Of a DNA stretch of 64,000 bases, positions 1-12,029 are shown piece by piece. A program made the translations under genes and the position numbers. Under the pieces are notes generated by a model that saw nothing but the letters and a program-made list of their open reading frames with translations, was not told the origin of the DNA and searched no databases. Numbering within the stretch: position 1 is the stretch's first letter; each line of letters begins with the position of its first letter. The stretch covers positions 55,599,501 to 55,663,500 of the forward strand of contig NC_092339.1 in NCBI RefSeq assembly GCF_046630445.1. The letters run 5' to 3'. The stretch comes from Rutidosis leptorrhynchoides (Eukaryota; Streptophyta; Magnoliopsida; Asterales; Asteraceae).

Positions 1-1371
1 GAATAAGATAGCTTTATGTATATGAATCGAATGATGTTATGAACATCATTACTACCTTAAGTTCCTTGGATAAACCTACTGGAAAAGAGAAAAATGGATC
101 TAGCTTCAACGGATCCTTGGATGGCTCGAAGTTCTTGAAGCAGAATCATGACACGAAAACAAGTTCAAGTAAGATCATCACTTGAAATAAGATTGTTATA
201 GTTATAGAAATTGAACCAAAGTTTGAATATGATTATTACCTTGTATTAGAATGATAACCTACTGTAAGAAACAAAGATTTCTTGAGGTTGGATGATCACC
301 TTACAAGATTGGAAGTGAGCTAGCAAACTTGAAAGTATTCTTGATTTTATGAAACTAGAACTTTTGGAATTTATGAAGAACACTTAGAACTTGAAGATAG
401 AACTTGAGAGAGATCAATTAGATGAAGAAAATTGAAGAATGAAAGTGTTTGTAGGTGTTTTTGGTCGTTGGTGTATGGATTAGATATAAAGGATATGTAA
501 TTTTGTTTTCATGTAAATAAGTCATGAATGATTACTCATATTTTTGTAATTTTATGAGATATTTCATGCTAGTTGCCAAATGATGGTTCCCACATGTGTT
601 AGGTGACTCACATGGGCTGCTAAGAGCTGATCATTGGAGTGTATATACCAATAGTACATACATCTAAAAGATGTGTATTGTACGAGTACGAATACGGGTG
701 CATACGAGTAGAATTGTTGATGAAACTGAACGAGGATGTAATTGTAAGCATTTTTGTTAAGTAGAAGTATTTTGATAAGTGTATTGAAGTCTTTCAAAAG
801 TGTATAAATACATATTAAAACACTACATGTATATACATTTTAACTGAGTCGTTAAGTCATCGTTAGTCGTTACATGTAAATGTTGTTTTGAAACCTTTAG
901 GTTAACGATCTTGTTAAATGTTGTTAACCCAATGTTTATAATATCAAAAGAGATTTTAAATTATTATATTATCATGATATTATGATGTACGAATATCTCT
1001 TAATATGATATATATACATTAAATGTCGTTACAACGATAATCGTTACATATATGTCTCGTTTCAAAATCATTAAGTTAGTAGTCTTGTTTTTACATATGT
1101 AGTTCATTGTTAATATAATTAATGATATGTTTACTTATCATAATATCATGTTAACTATATATATAACCATATATATGTCATCATATAGTTTTTACAAGTT
1201 TTAACGTTCGTGAATCACCGGTCAACTTGGGTGGTCAATTGTCTATATGAAACCTATTTCAATTAATCAAGTCTTAACAAGTTTGATTGCTTAACATGTT
1301 GGAAACATTTAATCATGTAAATATCAATCTCAATTAATATATATAAACATGGAAAAGTTCAGGTCACTACA
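1..1371 (-). mobile_element. Family-A LTR, truncated by the window edge
   Basis: This is the last 1.37 kb of an LTR that matches the end of the complete family-A LTRs at 24368-27657 and 30696-33969 almost base for base. It finishes in the same ...GTCACTACA terminus at 1371. The next base lies directly inside a gag-protease coding region rather than in the expected polypurine tract. It is therefore either the outer end of another family-A element inserted into element A, or element A's own 3' LTR after a deletion that stops exactly at the LTR edge. The part that would decide is left of the window. No gene is seen here; the short reading frame at 564-797 is LTR sequence and recurs at 26804-27037. 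Confidence 0.85.
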
Positions 1372-2081
1372 CTCGACGTGTGCTAGAACAGCATAGCAAC
1401 CTTTTCTTATTAGTTTTTGTGCCTTCAAATTACTAATAAGATGTAGCTTCGTGTTGCCCTTTTCTCCGTACACCATTAAGGGTTTTCCTTTTTCTCGTAT
1501 AATGCGAATTGCATTTTTGTAACAAACGATCTCTGCTTTCACTTCTTTCAACCAGTCCATACCGATTATCACATCAAAACTCCCTAACTCTACTGGTATC
1601 AAATCAATCTTAAATGTTTCGCTAACCAGTTTAATTTCTCGATTCCGACATATATTATCTGCTGAAATTAATTTACCATTTGCTAATTCGAGTAAAAATT
1701 TACTATCCAAAGGCGTCAATGGACAACTTAATTTAGCACAAAAATCTCTACTCATATAGCTTCTATCCGCACCCGAATCAAATAAAACGTAAGCAGATTT
1801 ATTGTCAATAAGAAACGTACCCGTAACAAGCTCCGGGTCTTCCTGTGCCTCTGCCGCATTAATATTGAAAACTCTTCCGTGGCCTTGTCCATTCGTGTTC
1901 TCCTGGTTCGGGCAATTTCTAATAACGTGGCCCGGTTTTCCACATTTATAACAAACTACATTGGCATAACTTGCTCCGACACTACTTGCTCCGCCATTAC
2001 TCGTTCTGACACCATTTGTTCCTTTCGTTCTATTAACCCCTGGTCCGTAGACCTCACACTTCGCCGCGCTATGACCATTTC
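1372..2081 (-). pseudogene. Element A: zinc knuckle and aspartic protease part of a Ty3/gypsy gag-pol
   Basis: Read on the minus strand from 2081, this continues the gag protein that breaks off at 21461. It holds a CCHC knuckle (CYKCGKPGHVIRNC), then the retropepsin signature FDSGADRSYM near 1755-1785, then FDVIIGMDWL. It ends at AHVE against the LTR terminus at 1371. Reverse transcriptase, RNase H and integrase are absent. The region aligns residue by residue with the knuckle and protease of the intact polyprotein at 4855-9273 ([20 protein letters not shown] there). It is a dead fragment: the upstream half lies 19.4 kb away across element 1, and the downstream half is missing or outside the window. 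Confidence 0.88.
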
Positions 2082-4807
2082 TGTCATAACCCGTCCTTAA
2101 CCATAAGAACGCGTTAGATAACGTATGATTTCATTGCGAGGTATTGACCTCTATATGAGACATTTTTGAAAGAAAACTGCATATATTATACATTACAAAC
2201 CATAACCATTATTTTTGTTACAAGCTTAAGACAATAAAAAGAAGATTAACGTTTAGCGATAATCTTCGACTTACAAACTTTACAAATGATGACAACAACA
2301 CGGTTTCTAGCATATTTTACAATACAACATCTCGGATATGCAGTTTTATTTTTGACACAAACATGCGTACGCAAGATCCTGGTTAGATCCAACATGATGC
2401 AGCGGAAGCTTTAGTAATCTCCTGAGAATAGACATGTTTTAAAAGGTCAACATAAAGTTGGTGAGATATAGGTTTAATGCCGGCAGCAATATATATATAG
2501 ACCACAAGATTTCGTATATAAACAGTTTAATAAAAATGTTCTAAGTGGTTGAGCACTTGGTAACCATACTTAACATTTAATCACGTCGCATATTCCCTTT
2601 ATTATGAAATCTTACTACACCGTACCAAGTGTAGTCACGAAACGAAGTACTGTGCAACCGTTGAATACTGGTCGTCCAGTCCGGTTGGGGTTGTCAGGCC
2701 CGATAGATCTATCAACAGGATTCGCGTTTACAATACCGCTGTAAATATTAGTTACCAAGCTACAGGGAAGTATGCCAGTGGTACAACTCAACGTAGAATA
2801 TATTTTTCAGTTACTTGTGTCCATATCGTAAAACATAAAATACATGTATTCTCATCCCGAAATATTTAGAGTTTAAAAGTGGGACTATATACTCACTCTT
2901 GTCTTGATGATATAAATAATTTGACTCGGTCTTCCGGTTGATATCACGAACCTATCCATATATAATATATCAATATGTTTTCATTTTTAAACAAACGTTA
3001 TAAATATATACTTGTTATACTTTTAATACTTTGAATAATTCCTTAGTCCGTAGTTAGCAGTCCGATGTTAGTAATTCAATTTTAATGGTTCATTTTTAGA
3101 TGTTTAATATACCCGCAATGAAATAAATAAAACCCCCAACGAAATAAATAAAAACCCATCGTATATGTATTGGTCGAGATTAATCTTGACCCATGGTACC
3201 GGTGTTGTCAAATGACGTGTTGCGTACAATCATGGGATCTTATGATTAATCTTCTCGTGTTGTTTACGGGTGATCCTGAACCATATAAAATTGAATTATA
3301 AGTACATATATATAAAATATCATGTTATCTTAGAAATATGTGATTTATATCATTTTTTTCCAATTGATCCCGTAGTTGAAATGATCTAGGATAACCAATT
3401 TTGTTTCGGTCATAGTTTCTTCGTTACAAATCCGTTTTCGTTGATTCAAATTGCCATCTTCTTGGATCGAGTTCTTCTTTAAGACTATGAACTGTAAATA
3501 CCTTGGTTTGTATTCAAAATCATACGGCATAAGTGAAACATTAATGAAACATATGAAGTTAAACATTTTTGTTACAACAAAATCATTTAATGACCATTTT
3601 TCTAAAAATACTTATACTTTGAAAAACCAAGTTTTACCTTGTTAAATTAGCATATACATAAGTTATATTACAGGTCTTGAAGTATTTTAAAAGTTAAGTT
3701 AGAAGGATCTATTTAGTTTGCAAACAAGTTTGAAAACATTCAAACTATGTTCTTGTTGTTAAAATTTTGTACCACAAAATAAGATAGCTATATATATATG
3801 AATCGAATAAGGTTATGAACATAGATTCTACCTCAAGTTCCTTGGATGAAGTTGCTGTAAGAGAGAAGTAAGAAGCTAGAATCAAAAGGGTGATAGAAGT
3901 GGATGAAAGATTGGAAGTAAGTTGGTGTTCTTGGAGGGTTTTCTTGAAGTGTTTTTGTATGGTTTTCTTATGGTGTTTTAGTATGGTTTTTGAAGCTAGA
4001 TCTTCTTGGAAACTTTGCTGAATTGATTAAGGGTTTTAAGGCTTCAAAGTATGTGTGTGTTTTGGCTAGAAAGTTGAAGTAAAATGAATGAAGATGATGA
4101 TACATATAAAGGCCATAAAAACGTGGCCATGAGGAGACAAGACAAGGTTTTCTCTTGTATTTTTGTATAATAATTCACGCATGCATCCAAATTCCAATTA
4201 CCTTGCTCTAAGGGCAGTAACAAGGGTGGGTTAGGTGGTGATTTGATGTGTATTTACTATTAGTAAATACGTATAGAAGCTAGGTATGATACGAGTACTT
4301 ATACTCTAGATATACGTATAGAAATTTTGTGAAAAATGGAATGAGGATTCAAATATAGCTATCTTTTGTGAATACACTTATATGGTTTTATGTATTTAAG
4401 TTCTTAAAAGTGATTAAATACATTACTTATACGATATATGTATAACATTATAAGTCTTAAGTATTTATGTCAAATAACGTTACGTATAGTTATCGTTTTG
4501 AAAACTTAAGTTAGTAGTTTCAAAATATACTTATAACTTGTTGTTATTAATACAAAATGAGATATTAAAACATTTATTAATCATGTTAAATATGTATATA
4601 TACATTTATATACACAAACGTATAATTATCATATATTGTATAGTTCGTGATATCATCGGTCAAACTAGACGGTCAAACGTTGTGTAAAACTCTTTTCGGA
4701 AATATAAGTCTCGACAATTTGGATTGCTTATCATGTTGGAAAGGTTTAATTTATGTAAATATTAATCTTATAAGTATAGTATGATCGAAAAAGTGCGGGT
4801 CGTTACA
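2082..4807 (-). repeat. Element 1, 3' LTR (left copy)
   Basis: This 2726-bp LTR matches 10292-10769 joined to 19213-21460 with only a few visible differences, for example GTAACC/GCAACC just after the nested insertion point and ATATGTGA/ATATCTGA near 3340. In element sense it starts TGTAACGACCCG and ends GGGTTATGACA. It contains one arm of a 13-base inverted repeat at 2938-2951 and the other at 4643-4656 (TGATATCACGAAC and its complement). A possible intron, minus strand 2896 to 2422, starts GTGAGTATATAG and ends TTCTCAG. No credible protein gene lies inside; the open frames at 3345-3566 and 3451-3645 are duplicated unchanged in the other LTR. Confidence 0.95.
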
Positions 4808-4850
4808 TTACCTCCCCGTTAAATAAATTTCGTCCCGAAATTTTAAAATT
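4808..4850 (-). other. Element 1 polypurine tract and 3' end of the internal region
   Basis: On the minus strand, between the gag-pol stop codon and the 3' LTR, runs a purine-rich stretch containing TTTAACGGGGAGGTAA, placed directly against the LTR. This is where plus-strand DNA synthesis is primed in LTR retrotransposons. The same sequence type abuts the LTRs at 16710-16727, 33970-33990 and 53088-53105. Confidence 0.75.
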
Positions 4851-4854
4851 GTAC

Positions 4855-7800
4855 CTATTTTGCGTCATCGAGAAACAAGTGTGGATACTTTTGCTTCATC
4901 TGATCCTCTCGTTCCCAAGTAAACTCGGGACCTCTTCTAGCATTCCAACGAACCTTAACAATCGGTATATTGCTCTGTTTGAGCTTTTTAACTTCACGGT
5001 CCATGATTTCGATTGGTTCTTCGACGAATTGTAGTTTCTCGTCGACATGGATTTCTTCAAGAGGAATGGTAAGGTCTTCCTTTGCAAGACACTTCTTAAG
5101 GTTCGAGATGTGAAAGGTATTATGTACTCCGGCGAGTTGTTGCGGTAACTCGAGTCGATAAGCTACCGGTCCAATGCGTTCGATGATCTTGAACGGGCCT
5201 ACGTACCTTGGGTTCAGTTTACCCCTTTTGCCGAAACGTATTACACCTTTCCAAGGTGACACCTTTAGCATAACCATGTCCTCAACCTGAAACTCTAATG
5301 GTTTCCTTCGAACATCGGCGTAGCTCTTTTGGCGACTACGGGCTGTTTTCAATCTCTCCTTGATTTGTACTATCTTCTCGGTCGTTTCGTGTATGATTTC
5401 GGGACCAGTTAAATGTCGATCTCCTACTTCATTCCAACAGATAGGAGATCTACACTTCCTTCCGTACAATGCTTCGAATGGCGCAGCTCCAATGCTCGCA
5501 TGATAACTATTATTATACGAGAATTCTGCTAACGGTAGATATTTATCCCATCCGTTTCCAAAATCGATCACACATGCCCTGAGCATGTCTTCGAGAGTCT
5601 GAATCGTTCTCTCACTCTGTCCATCGGTTTGTGGATGATATGCGGTACTCATATCCAACCGAGTTCCTAGTGCCTCCTGTAGTGATTGCCAGAATTTTGA
5701 GGTAAATCTACTATCACGATCGGATATAATGGAAATAGGTATTCCATGCCTTGAAACAACTTCCTTTATATACAATCGTAATAGTTTCTCCATTCTATCC
5801 GTTTCCTTTATAGGTAAGAAATGTGCAGACTTGGTAAGACGATCAACAATTACCCAAATGGTGTCGTATCCCCAGGCAGTCTTTGGTAACTTCGTGATGA
5901 AATCCATGGTAATACCGTCCCATTTCCATTCTGGAATTTCTGGTTGTTGAAGTAACCCTGACGGCTTCTGGTGTTCTGCTTTGACTTTGGAACAAGTTAA
6001 ACATTCCCCAACATATGTTGCAACGTCTGTCTTCAAATTAGGCCACCAATAATGCATCTTAAGATCTTGGTACATCTTTCCAACTCCAGGATGTATCGAA
6101 TATCTTGTCTTATGTGCCTCGTTCAATATCAACTTCCTTAATCCACCCAACTTCGGTACCCAAATACGATTTGCAAAATATCGAATTCCATCTTCCCGCA
6201 TAACGAGTTGCTTCGCATACTTCTTCATTATTTCATTTCCTATATTTTCTTTAGTAAGTGCTTCTCGTTGAACTTCTTTGATTTGTGAGTTGAGATTCAT
6301 GCGAATTTTTATGTTCATCGCTCGTACTCGAATTGGTTCTCGTTCTTTTCTGCTTAAAGCATCAGCCACCACATTCGCCTTCCCGGGATGATAACGAATT
6401 TCACAATCATAGTCGTTTATTAACTCGACCCACCTACGTTGCCTCATGTTCAATTGTTTTTGATCGAAAATATGTTGAAGGCTTTTATGATCAGTAAACA
6501 CAGTGAATTTAACCCCATACAAGTAGTGTCTCCACATCTTCAATGCAAACACGACTGCTCCCAATTCTAGATCATGCGTCGTATAATTCCGCTCGTGAAT
6601 CTTCAATTGTCGGGATGCAAATGCAATTACTTTCTTTCGTTGCATAAGAACACAACCAAAACCTTGTCGCGAAGCGTCACAATATATTTCAAAATCATCG
6701 TTCCCTTCTGGTAACGATAAAATAGGCGCCGTAGTTAACTTCTTTTTCAGTATTTGAAATGCGTTCTCCTGCTCCGAAGTCCATTCATATTTCTTCCCTT
6801 TTTGCGTTAATGCTGTCAACGGCTTAGCTATTCGGGAAAAATCTTGAATAAACCTTCTATAATAACCGGCTAAACCCAAAAATTGGCGTATCTGCATTGG
6901 TGTCTTAGGAGTCTCCCATTTTTCAATGGCTTCAATTTTTGCTGGATCAACCTGAATTCCTTTGCTACTAACAACGTGGCCAAGAAATTGTACTTCTTTC
7001 AACCAGAAAGCACATTTAGAAAATTTAGCATATAGCTGTTCTTTTCTCAACAACTCTAATATCAACCTTAAATGCTGCTCATGCTCTTGCTCACTCTTGG
7101 AATAGATAAGAATATCATCAATGAAAACGATAACAAACTTATCTAAATATGGACTACAAACTCGATTCATGAGGTCCATGAATACAGCTGGCGCATTCGT
7201 CAATCCAAACGGCATAACCAAAAATTCGTAATGACCGTAGCGTGTCCGAAAAGCAGTTTTCGGTATATCTTCTTCTTTGACACGTAATTGATGATAGCCC
7301 GATCTTAGGTCAATTTTCGAATAAACACATGATCCTTGCAATTGATCAAATAAATCATCAATTCTCGGTAGTGGATACCGATTCTTGATAGTTAACTTAT
7401 TTAATTCACGATAGTCTATACACATCCTAAAAGATCCATCTTTCTTCTTAACAAACAAAATTGGAGCTCCCCACGGTGATGTACTTGGTCGTATGAATCC
7501 ACGGTCCAATAATTCTTTTAACTGACTTTGAAGTTCTTTTAACTCGGACGGTGCAAGTCTATATGGAGCACGAGCCACTGGTGCAGCTCCTGGTACTAAA
7601 TCTATTTGAAATTCTACCGATCTAAATGGAGGTAATCCCGGCAATTCTTCCGGAAAAACTTCAGGAAAATCTCTTGCCACAGGCACGTCGTTGATGCACT
7701 TTTCTTTCTTTTCGACTTTATTAACATGTGCTAAAATAGCGTAACATCCCTTTTCTAAACACTTCTTGGCTTTCAAACAGCTAATGAGTTTTAGCTTTGA

Positions 7801-9273
7801 ATTACCCTTCTCTCCATAAATCATCACCGGTATTTTATCCTTACCAGGAATACGAATTGCCTTCTTGGCACAAACAACTTCCGCTCCTATTTTGGACATC
7901 CAGTCCATGCCGACTATTACATCAAAACCTCCTAATTCTACGGGTATTAAGTCGATTTTAAACGTTTCTCCGGCTAGATTTATTTCACAATCACGACAAA
8001 TTTTATCGGCTTTAATTAGCTTACCATTAGCTAACTCAATCAAGTACTTAGCATCTAGAGGTAATGATGAACAATTCAATTTAGTGTAAAAATTTATACA
8101 CACGTAACTTCTATCGGCGCCAGTATCAAATAAAATAGATGCTGATAAGTTATTAATGGTAAACGTACCCGTAACAAGCTCCGGGTCTTCTCGTGCCTCT
8201 CTAGCATTAATAACAAACGCTCTTCCACGTGCAGGTTCGCCATTCTGATTCGGGCACTGGCTCTTATAGTGACCTTGTTTTCCACACCCAAAACAAGTAA
8301 TGTTAGCCAAAGCAGTTCTATTTGCGTTGGTGGCAGGAGTCTTGGTACCATTTGTATTTGTAACGAGAGCCCTACAATCTTCAGCAAGATGACCCTTTCG
8401 ATTACATTTGTTGCATACCACATTACAGTAGCCAGAGTGATGTTTGTGGCATCGGTTACATAAAGGATTTTGTCCTTTATAACCAAAGCTTAAACCACTA
8501 CCCGCACCTTGCGTGTTTTCTTGTTTCTTAAAAGATTGTTGTTGGTTACCTCGATCATAATTTCCATTCCACTTTCTTTTGTTACCTGATACCTTCACAT
8601 CAGTATTGGATACTTTCTTATCCATGATGACCTGATCCATTAGCTCGTTTGCCATGGTTATAGCTTCATGAATTGTCTTAGGTTTCGATGCTGTAACATT
8701 TGCCTTGACCTTTTTGGGCAAACCAGCTTTGTACATTTCAATCTTCCGTTCTTCGGTTGGAACCAATTCAGGACATAGCAAAACTAATTCCATGAATCGC
8801 TGGTTGTAGTTGGTGATTTCAGTACCAACCACCTTCAAACTTCGTAACTCATCTTCTAACTTAATAACCTCATTCCTTGGACAATACTCGGTGATTATCA
8901 TTGCTTTGAATTCTTCCCATGGAGTATCATAAGCTACATCTCCTCCTACCGCCTTCACATAATTCTTCCACCATGTGAGTGCACTATCTTGTAAAGTGCA
9001 CGATGCATACTTGGTCATGTCTTTTTCATCACAACCGCTGATTTTGAACACCGTCTCCATCTTTTCTATCCATCGGGTTAAACCGATAGGTCCTTCCGTT
9101 CCACTGAATGATGAAGGTTTGCAAGCTTGAAACGTCTTGTAGGAGCATCCTACACGAGGATTTGGATTAACTGCAGTAGCTCTTGCAGCTTCGACCCATA
9201 GCATTCTATCGTTGACTCGCTGGTTGATGAAGTTCTCGACTTCTTGTTCCGTCATTCGGTTCAATCGCGCCAT
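4855..9273 (-). CDS. gag-pol: Element 1 Gag-Pol polyprotein with chromodomain
   Basis: A single uninterrupted 1472-codon frame starting [12 protein letters not shown] encodes every protein of a Ty3/gypsy chromovirus. Approximate residues: retrotransposon gag domain 60-220; CCHC knuckles near 271-300 and 326-339 ([14 protein letters not shown]); retropepsin [10 protein letters not shown] near 381; reverse transcriptase with [11 protein letters not shown] near 654 and catalytic FIDDILIYS near 720; RNase H from YCDAS near 861; integrase HHCC zinc finger 1050-1092; catalytic Asp in TMDFI near 1121, Asp in IISDRDSRF near 1183 and Glu in GQSERT near 1222; GPF motif (YVGPFKI) near 1356; a C-terminal chromodomain-like stretch 1410-1462. 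Chromodomains in this clade are thought to steer integration to heterochromatin. Gag and Pol share one frame with no stop or frameshift, as is usual for the clade. All catalytic residues inspected are present, so this copy may be functional. Confidence 0.97.
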   Translation of the reverse strand: MARLNRMTEQEVENFINQRVNDRMLWVEAARATAVNPNPRVGCSYKTFQACKPSSFSGTEGPIGLTRWIEKMETVFKISGCDEKDMTKYASCTLQDSALTWWKNYVKAVGGDVAYDTPWEEFKAMIITEYCPRNEVIKLEDELRSLKVVGTEITNYNQRFMELVLLCPELVPTEERKIEMYKAGLPKKVKANVTASKPKTIHEAITMANELMDQVIMDKKVSNTDVKVSGNKRKWNGNYDRGNQQQSFKKQENTQGAGSGLSFGYKGQNPLCNRCHKHHSGYCNVVCNKCNRKGHLAEDCRALVTNTNGTKTPATNANRTALANITCFGCGKQGHYKSQCPNQNGEPARGRAFVINAREAREDPELVTGTFTINNLSASILFDTGADRSYVCINFYTKLNCSSLPLDAKYLIELANGKLIKADKICRDCEINLAGETFKIDLIPVELGGFDVIVGMDWMSKIGAEVVCAKKAIRIPGKDKIPVMIYGEKGNSKLKLISCLKAKKCLEKGCYAILAHVNKVEKKEKCINDVPVARDFPEVFPEELPGLPPFRSVEFQIDLVPGAAPVARAPYRLAPSELKELQSQLKELLDRGFIRPSTSPWGAPILFVKKKDGSFRMCIDYRELNKLTIKNRYPLPRIDDLFDQLQGSCVYSKIDLRSGYHQLRVKEEDIPKTAFRTRYGHYEFLVMPFGLTNAPAVFMDLMNRVCSPYLDKFVIVFIDDILIYSKSEQEHEQHLRLILELLRKEQLYAKFSKCAFWLKEVQFLGHVVSSKGIQVDPAKIEAIEKWETPKTPMQIRQFLGLAGYYRRFIQDFSRIAKPLTALTQKGKKYEWTSEQENAFQILKKKLTTAPILSLPEGNDDFEIYCDASRQGFGCVLMQRKKVIAFASRQLKIHERNYTTHDLELGAVVFALKMWRHYLYGVKFTVFTDHKSLQHIFDQKQLNMRQRRWVELINDYDCEIRYHPGKANVVADALSRKEREPIRVRAMNIKIRMNLNSQIKEVQREALTKENIGNEIMKKYAKQLVMREDGIRYFANRIWVPKLGGLRKLILNEAHKTRYSIHPGVGKMYQDLKMHYWWPNLKTDVATYVGECLTCSKVKAEHQKPSGLLQQPEIPEWKWDGITMDFITKLPKTAWGYDTIWVIVDRLTKSAHFLPIKETDRMEKLLRLYIKEVVSRHGIPISIISDRDSRFTSKFWQSLQEALGTRLDMSTAYHPQTDGQSERTIQTLEDMLRACVIDFGNGWDKYLPLAEFSYNNSYHASIGAAPFEALYGRKCRSPICWNEVGDRHLTGPEIIHETTEKIVQIKERLKTARSRQKSYADVRRKPLEFQVEDMVMLKVSPWKGVIRFGKRGKLNPRYVGPFKIIERIGPVAYRLELPQQLAGVHNTFHISNLKKCLAKEDLTIPLEEIHVDEKLQFVEEPIEIMDREVKKLKQSNIPIVKVRWNARRGPEFTWEREDQMKQKYPHLFLDDAK

Positions 9274-9632
9274 TTCCTAATGAAAGAAAATAATTATTCA
9301 CATGGATTATTATAGATGTAGTGTGTATTTATAGTACATTATAGCTTGTTAATAATATGAACCAGGTATTATTATAAAAGCCTTTTCTTCTTATTAGCGT
9401 TTTATAATTATATCTAGGGTAGTACCTACCCGTTAATGTTCATACTTAATAGCTTAGTACAGAACCAATTACTACAATCTAAATAATACTTAACCATGGA
9501 AAATTATTGCATTTCATACTTCGCTATTTTACATATGCTTATCTTACATCGAACATTAAACAAACCACACTAATAATATTATACAAAACATTATTTGATT
9601 CCATGGTTTAATTTGGCAGCGCATCGTTTGGT
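9274..9632 (-). other. Element 1 spacer between the acidic ORF and gag, with an internal polypurine-like hairpin
   Basis: About 360 bases without a credible ORF. At 9417-9436 lies GGGTAGTACCTACCCGTTAA: arms GGGTAG and CTACCC can pair, and its minus strand reads TTAACGGGTAGG, a close copy of the 3' polypurine tract. The same motif recurs at 22514-22533, 28842-28862, 37054-37075, 59206-59227 and 14283-14304. Confidence 0.6.
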
Positions 9633-10103
9633 CTATTTCCCAAAACATTTATGTCCAGGGAATCCCCCAACGCGAATCCTAGCTGTCTCCCTACGTTTTG
9701 GCTGAGGTGCCGAAGAACTAGATGCGGGGATAGCACTAATAGGAATAGCGGGGATAGGGGTGGTAGTGTTGAGTGGAATTGGTGCCACTTCATTCTCATT
9801 AAACTCGGGATTTGGATTTTCTAATTCACTAGCTTTTCGTTTCTTTCCTAGTTCGAACTCGTCCTTTGTAATTTCCTGTATTTCTTCCTCGGGTTCACTT
9901 TCCTCCTCGGGTTCACTTTCCTCCTCGGGTTCACTTTCCTCCTCGGGTTCACTTTTCGGGTTCTCTATAGTTGGTTCATCCGGAATTTGTGAGTCTTCCC
10001 CAAAGATATTATTTTCGTCATCGGATAGGTTAATGACTGGAACACCATCTGAAGATTCTGGTTCGGAGTCGCTGAATGTGATAACAAGTTTTGAGCCCGA
10101 CAT
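9633..10103 (-). CDS. Acidic Glu-Pro repeat protein encoded upstream of gag in element 1
   Basis: This 156-codon ORF lies between the primer site and gag on the element's coding strand. It starts MSGSKLVITFSDSEPESSD. It carries four tandem EEESEP-type hexapeptides near residues 50-75, a basic KKRKAS stretch that could be a nuclear signal, a Pro/Ile/Ser-rich stretch, and a C-terminus with the motif ETARIRVGG. I do not recognise a catalytic domain, and it is not part of the usual gag-pol set. The 204-residue ORFs at 23544-24158 and 29872-30486 hold the same position in elements A and B, share the acidic hexapeptide repeat, and have a matching TTARIRG near the C-terminus. That makes it a homologous extra gene of this retrotransposon group. 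Its function is unknown. Confidence 0.75.
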   Translation of the reverse strand: MSGSKLVITFSDSEPESSDGVPVINLSDDENNIFGEDSQIPDEPTIENPKSEPEEESEPEEESEPEEESEPEEEIQEITKDEFELGKKRKASELENPNPEFNENEVAPIPLNTTTPIPAIPISAIPASSSSAPQPKRRETARIRVGGFPGHKCFGK

Positions 10104-10272
10104 CTATCATACAACAACTAACCCATTAGTACTACATAATATTTACATATAAATTTTAACCAACAATGATAAGCAATGGTTTTTAAATCAGACCCGGTCA
10201 AAGTCCAGACTTACTAATGTATCCTAACGACTTATCGGTTAGACACACTAATGCAAACCTGGTTCGCTAAGA
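10104..10272 (-). other. Element 1 5' leader
   Basis: Untranslated leader between the primer site and the acidic ORF. Positions 10188-10262 read, on the minus strand, as two TTAGTG-containing blocks around a GTTAGGAT core. The same leader is found in element 2 (13285-13343), elements A (24272-24335) and B (30600-30664) and element D (41404-41472). Confidence 0.6.
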
Positions 10273-10289
10273 CCACCGCTCTGATACCA
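10273..10289 (-). other. Primer-binding site of element 1 (initiator Met tRNA)
   Basis: On the minus strand TGGTATCAGAGCGGTGG lies two bases inside the 5' LTR. TGGTATCAGAGC matches the 3' end of plant initiator methionine tRNA, the usual primer for chromoviruses. Confidence 0.9.
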
Positions 10290-10291
10290 CA

Positions 10292-10769
10292 TGTCATAAC
10301 CCGTCCTTAACCATAAGAACGCGTTAGATAACGTATGATTTCATTGCGAGGTATTGACCTCTATATGAGACATTTTTGAAAGAAAACTGCATATATTATA
10401 CATTACAAACCATAACCATTATTTTTGTTACAAGCTTAAGACAATAAAAAGAAGATTAACGTTTAGCGATAATCTTCGACTTACAAACTTTACAAATGAT
10501 GACAACAACACGGTTTCTAGCATATTTTACAATACAACATCTCGGATATGCAGTTTTATTTTTGACACAAACATGCGTACGCAAGATCCTGGTTAGATCC
10601 AACATGATGCAGCGGAAGCTTTAGTAATCTCCTGAGAATAGACATGTTTTAAAAGGTCAACATAAAGTTGGTGAGATATAGGTTTAATGCCGGCAGCAAT
10701 ATATATATAGACCACAAGATTTCGTATATAAACAGTTTAATAAAAATGTTCTAAGTGGTTGAGCACTTG
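10292..10769 (-). repeat. Element 1, 5' LTR, part 1 (left of the nested element)
   Basis: The first 478 plus-strand bases of the 5' LTR match 2082-2559. The LTR is interrupted after ACTTG at 10765-10769 and resumes after the second ACTTG at 19208-19212. Confidence 0.96.
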
Positions 10770-12029
10770 TGTAACGACCCGGAAATTTCCGACCAAATTT
10801 AAACCTTAAACTTTATATATTTCCGACACGATAAGCCAAAACCCTAATATTGAGTCTAGAAAGTTCAAAATCTATATTCGGATAATCAGTTACCCTTAGA
10901 CAGTACCGACGATTCACGAACCATTCTTGTAATTTTTAATATTAGTAATATTAATAGATATATATATATATTATTGAACGTTAAAAATAATTAATAGTAT
11001 CGTTAATAAGATTTTTATTATCATTGTTATAATTATTATTATAGATTTTAATATATATTAAGATAATTATTGTTACTATTATTAAAATCATTATAAATAT
11101 ACTTTGTAGCAAATTATGATTTTTGTCATTAACATTATTATTAATACTATTAATTTTAAATGTATAGATAATATATAAAAATAAATAACAGCGTGTATAT
11201 ATCTGTTATTGTTTTTTTTCTTTTGATTACTGTAGATCCGTGATTTTATGTCGACCATAATAGTCCTATAAATCCTATAACATAGCGTCCTCTTGATTTT
11301 ACTTTTGTATTCAAAACAATTAAAAACAGATATATAAAAAAATACTGCAGGTCGTTCCCTGTTTTGGGGGATTTTTTTTCAAAGTAATCGAATTATTAGA
11401 GAATTTCAAAATCCTTTCATCATCTTTGTCGGATATCAATTTCATGTAATCCTTATTATCGAATTTAGAACAGAAACTGGAATCAAAACAGACCCCGTCC
11501 CTGTTCTTGTTCACTTTAATCAAAATCATGAATTGGATTTGATTTTAAAAATATAAAAATGAAGAAAGCATCTGATTCATGTCTTTAATCTTCCTGTAAG
11601 TTTTCAGATTTTAATCTGAAGAATTAAAGACGAATTTTAATAGTCAAGGTTCTGATAATAAAAGGCAACAGCATAATTTTTGAGTAAATTTAGACTTTCT
11701 GTTATAAATTAGGTTTAATTGTTGATGTCAAACGTTTATATGAACGATTTCAAACGTATTTCATGTTATAATTTTAGTCTAAAACCTTCGTAAACTCATG
11801 ATCAGGGTCGAGGTGTTCTTGTTATTTTTTTCAGCAGGTATTTCTTTTATTTTAATTTCCTTATGTGTTAGACTAGTTGACTAAACTGTTTCAGAGTTAT
11901 TTACGAATCTTAAAATAAATTCAAGGTATCTTTGGGTTATTGAGTTGAATCGAATTGCTGGATTGGGAAGATGAATTTGGGAATAAAATTAATACAGATT
12001 ATAAACAAATAAAATTGAGTTAAAACAGA

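Noticed and set aside
3345..3645. Small overlapping frames on both strands
   Set aside because: They occur unchanged in both LTRs of element 1 (again at 19998-20298), overlap each other and have no recognisable domain.
8269..8463. Frames antisense to or out of frame with gag-pol
   Set aside because: Shadows of the 1472-codon polyprotein, which has all the domain evidence.
11320..11529. 69-codon frame in the element 2 LTR
   Set aside because: Identical in both LTRs because the LTRs are identical; no domain, AT-rich, no relative elsewhere.
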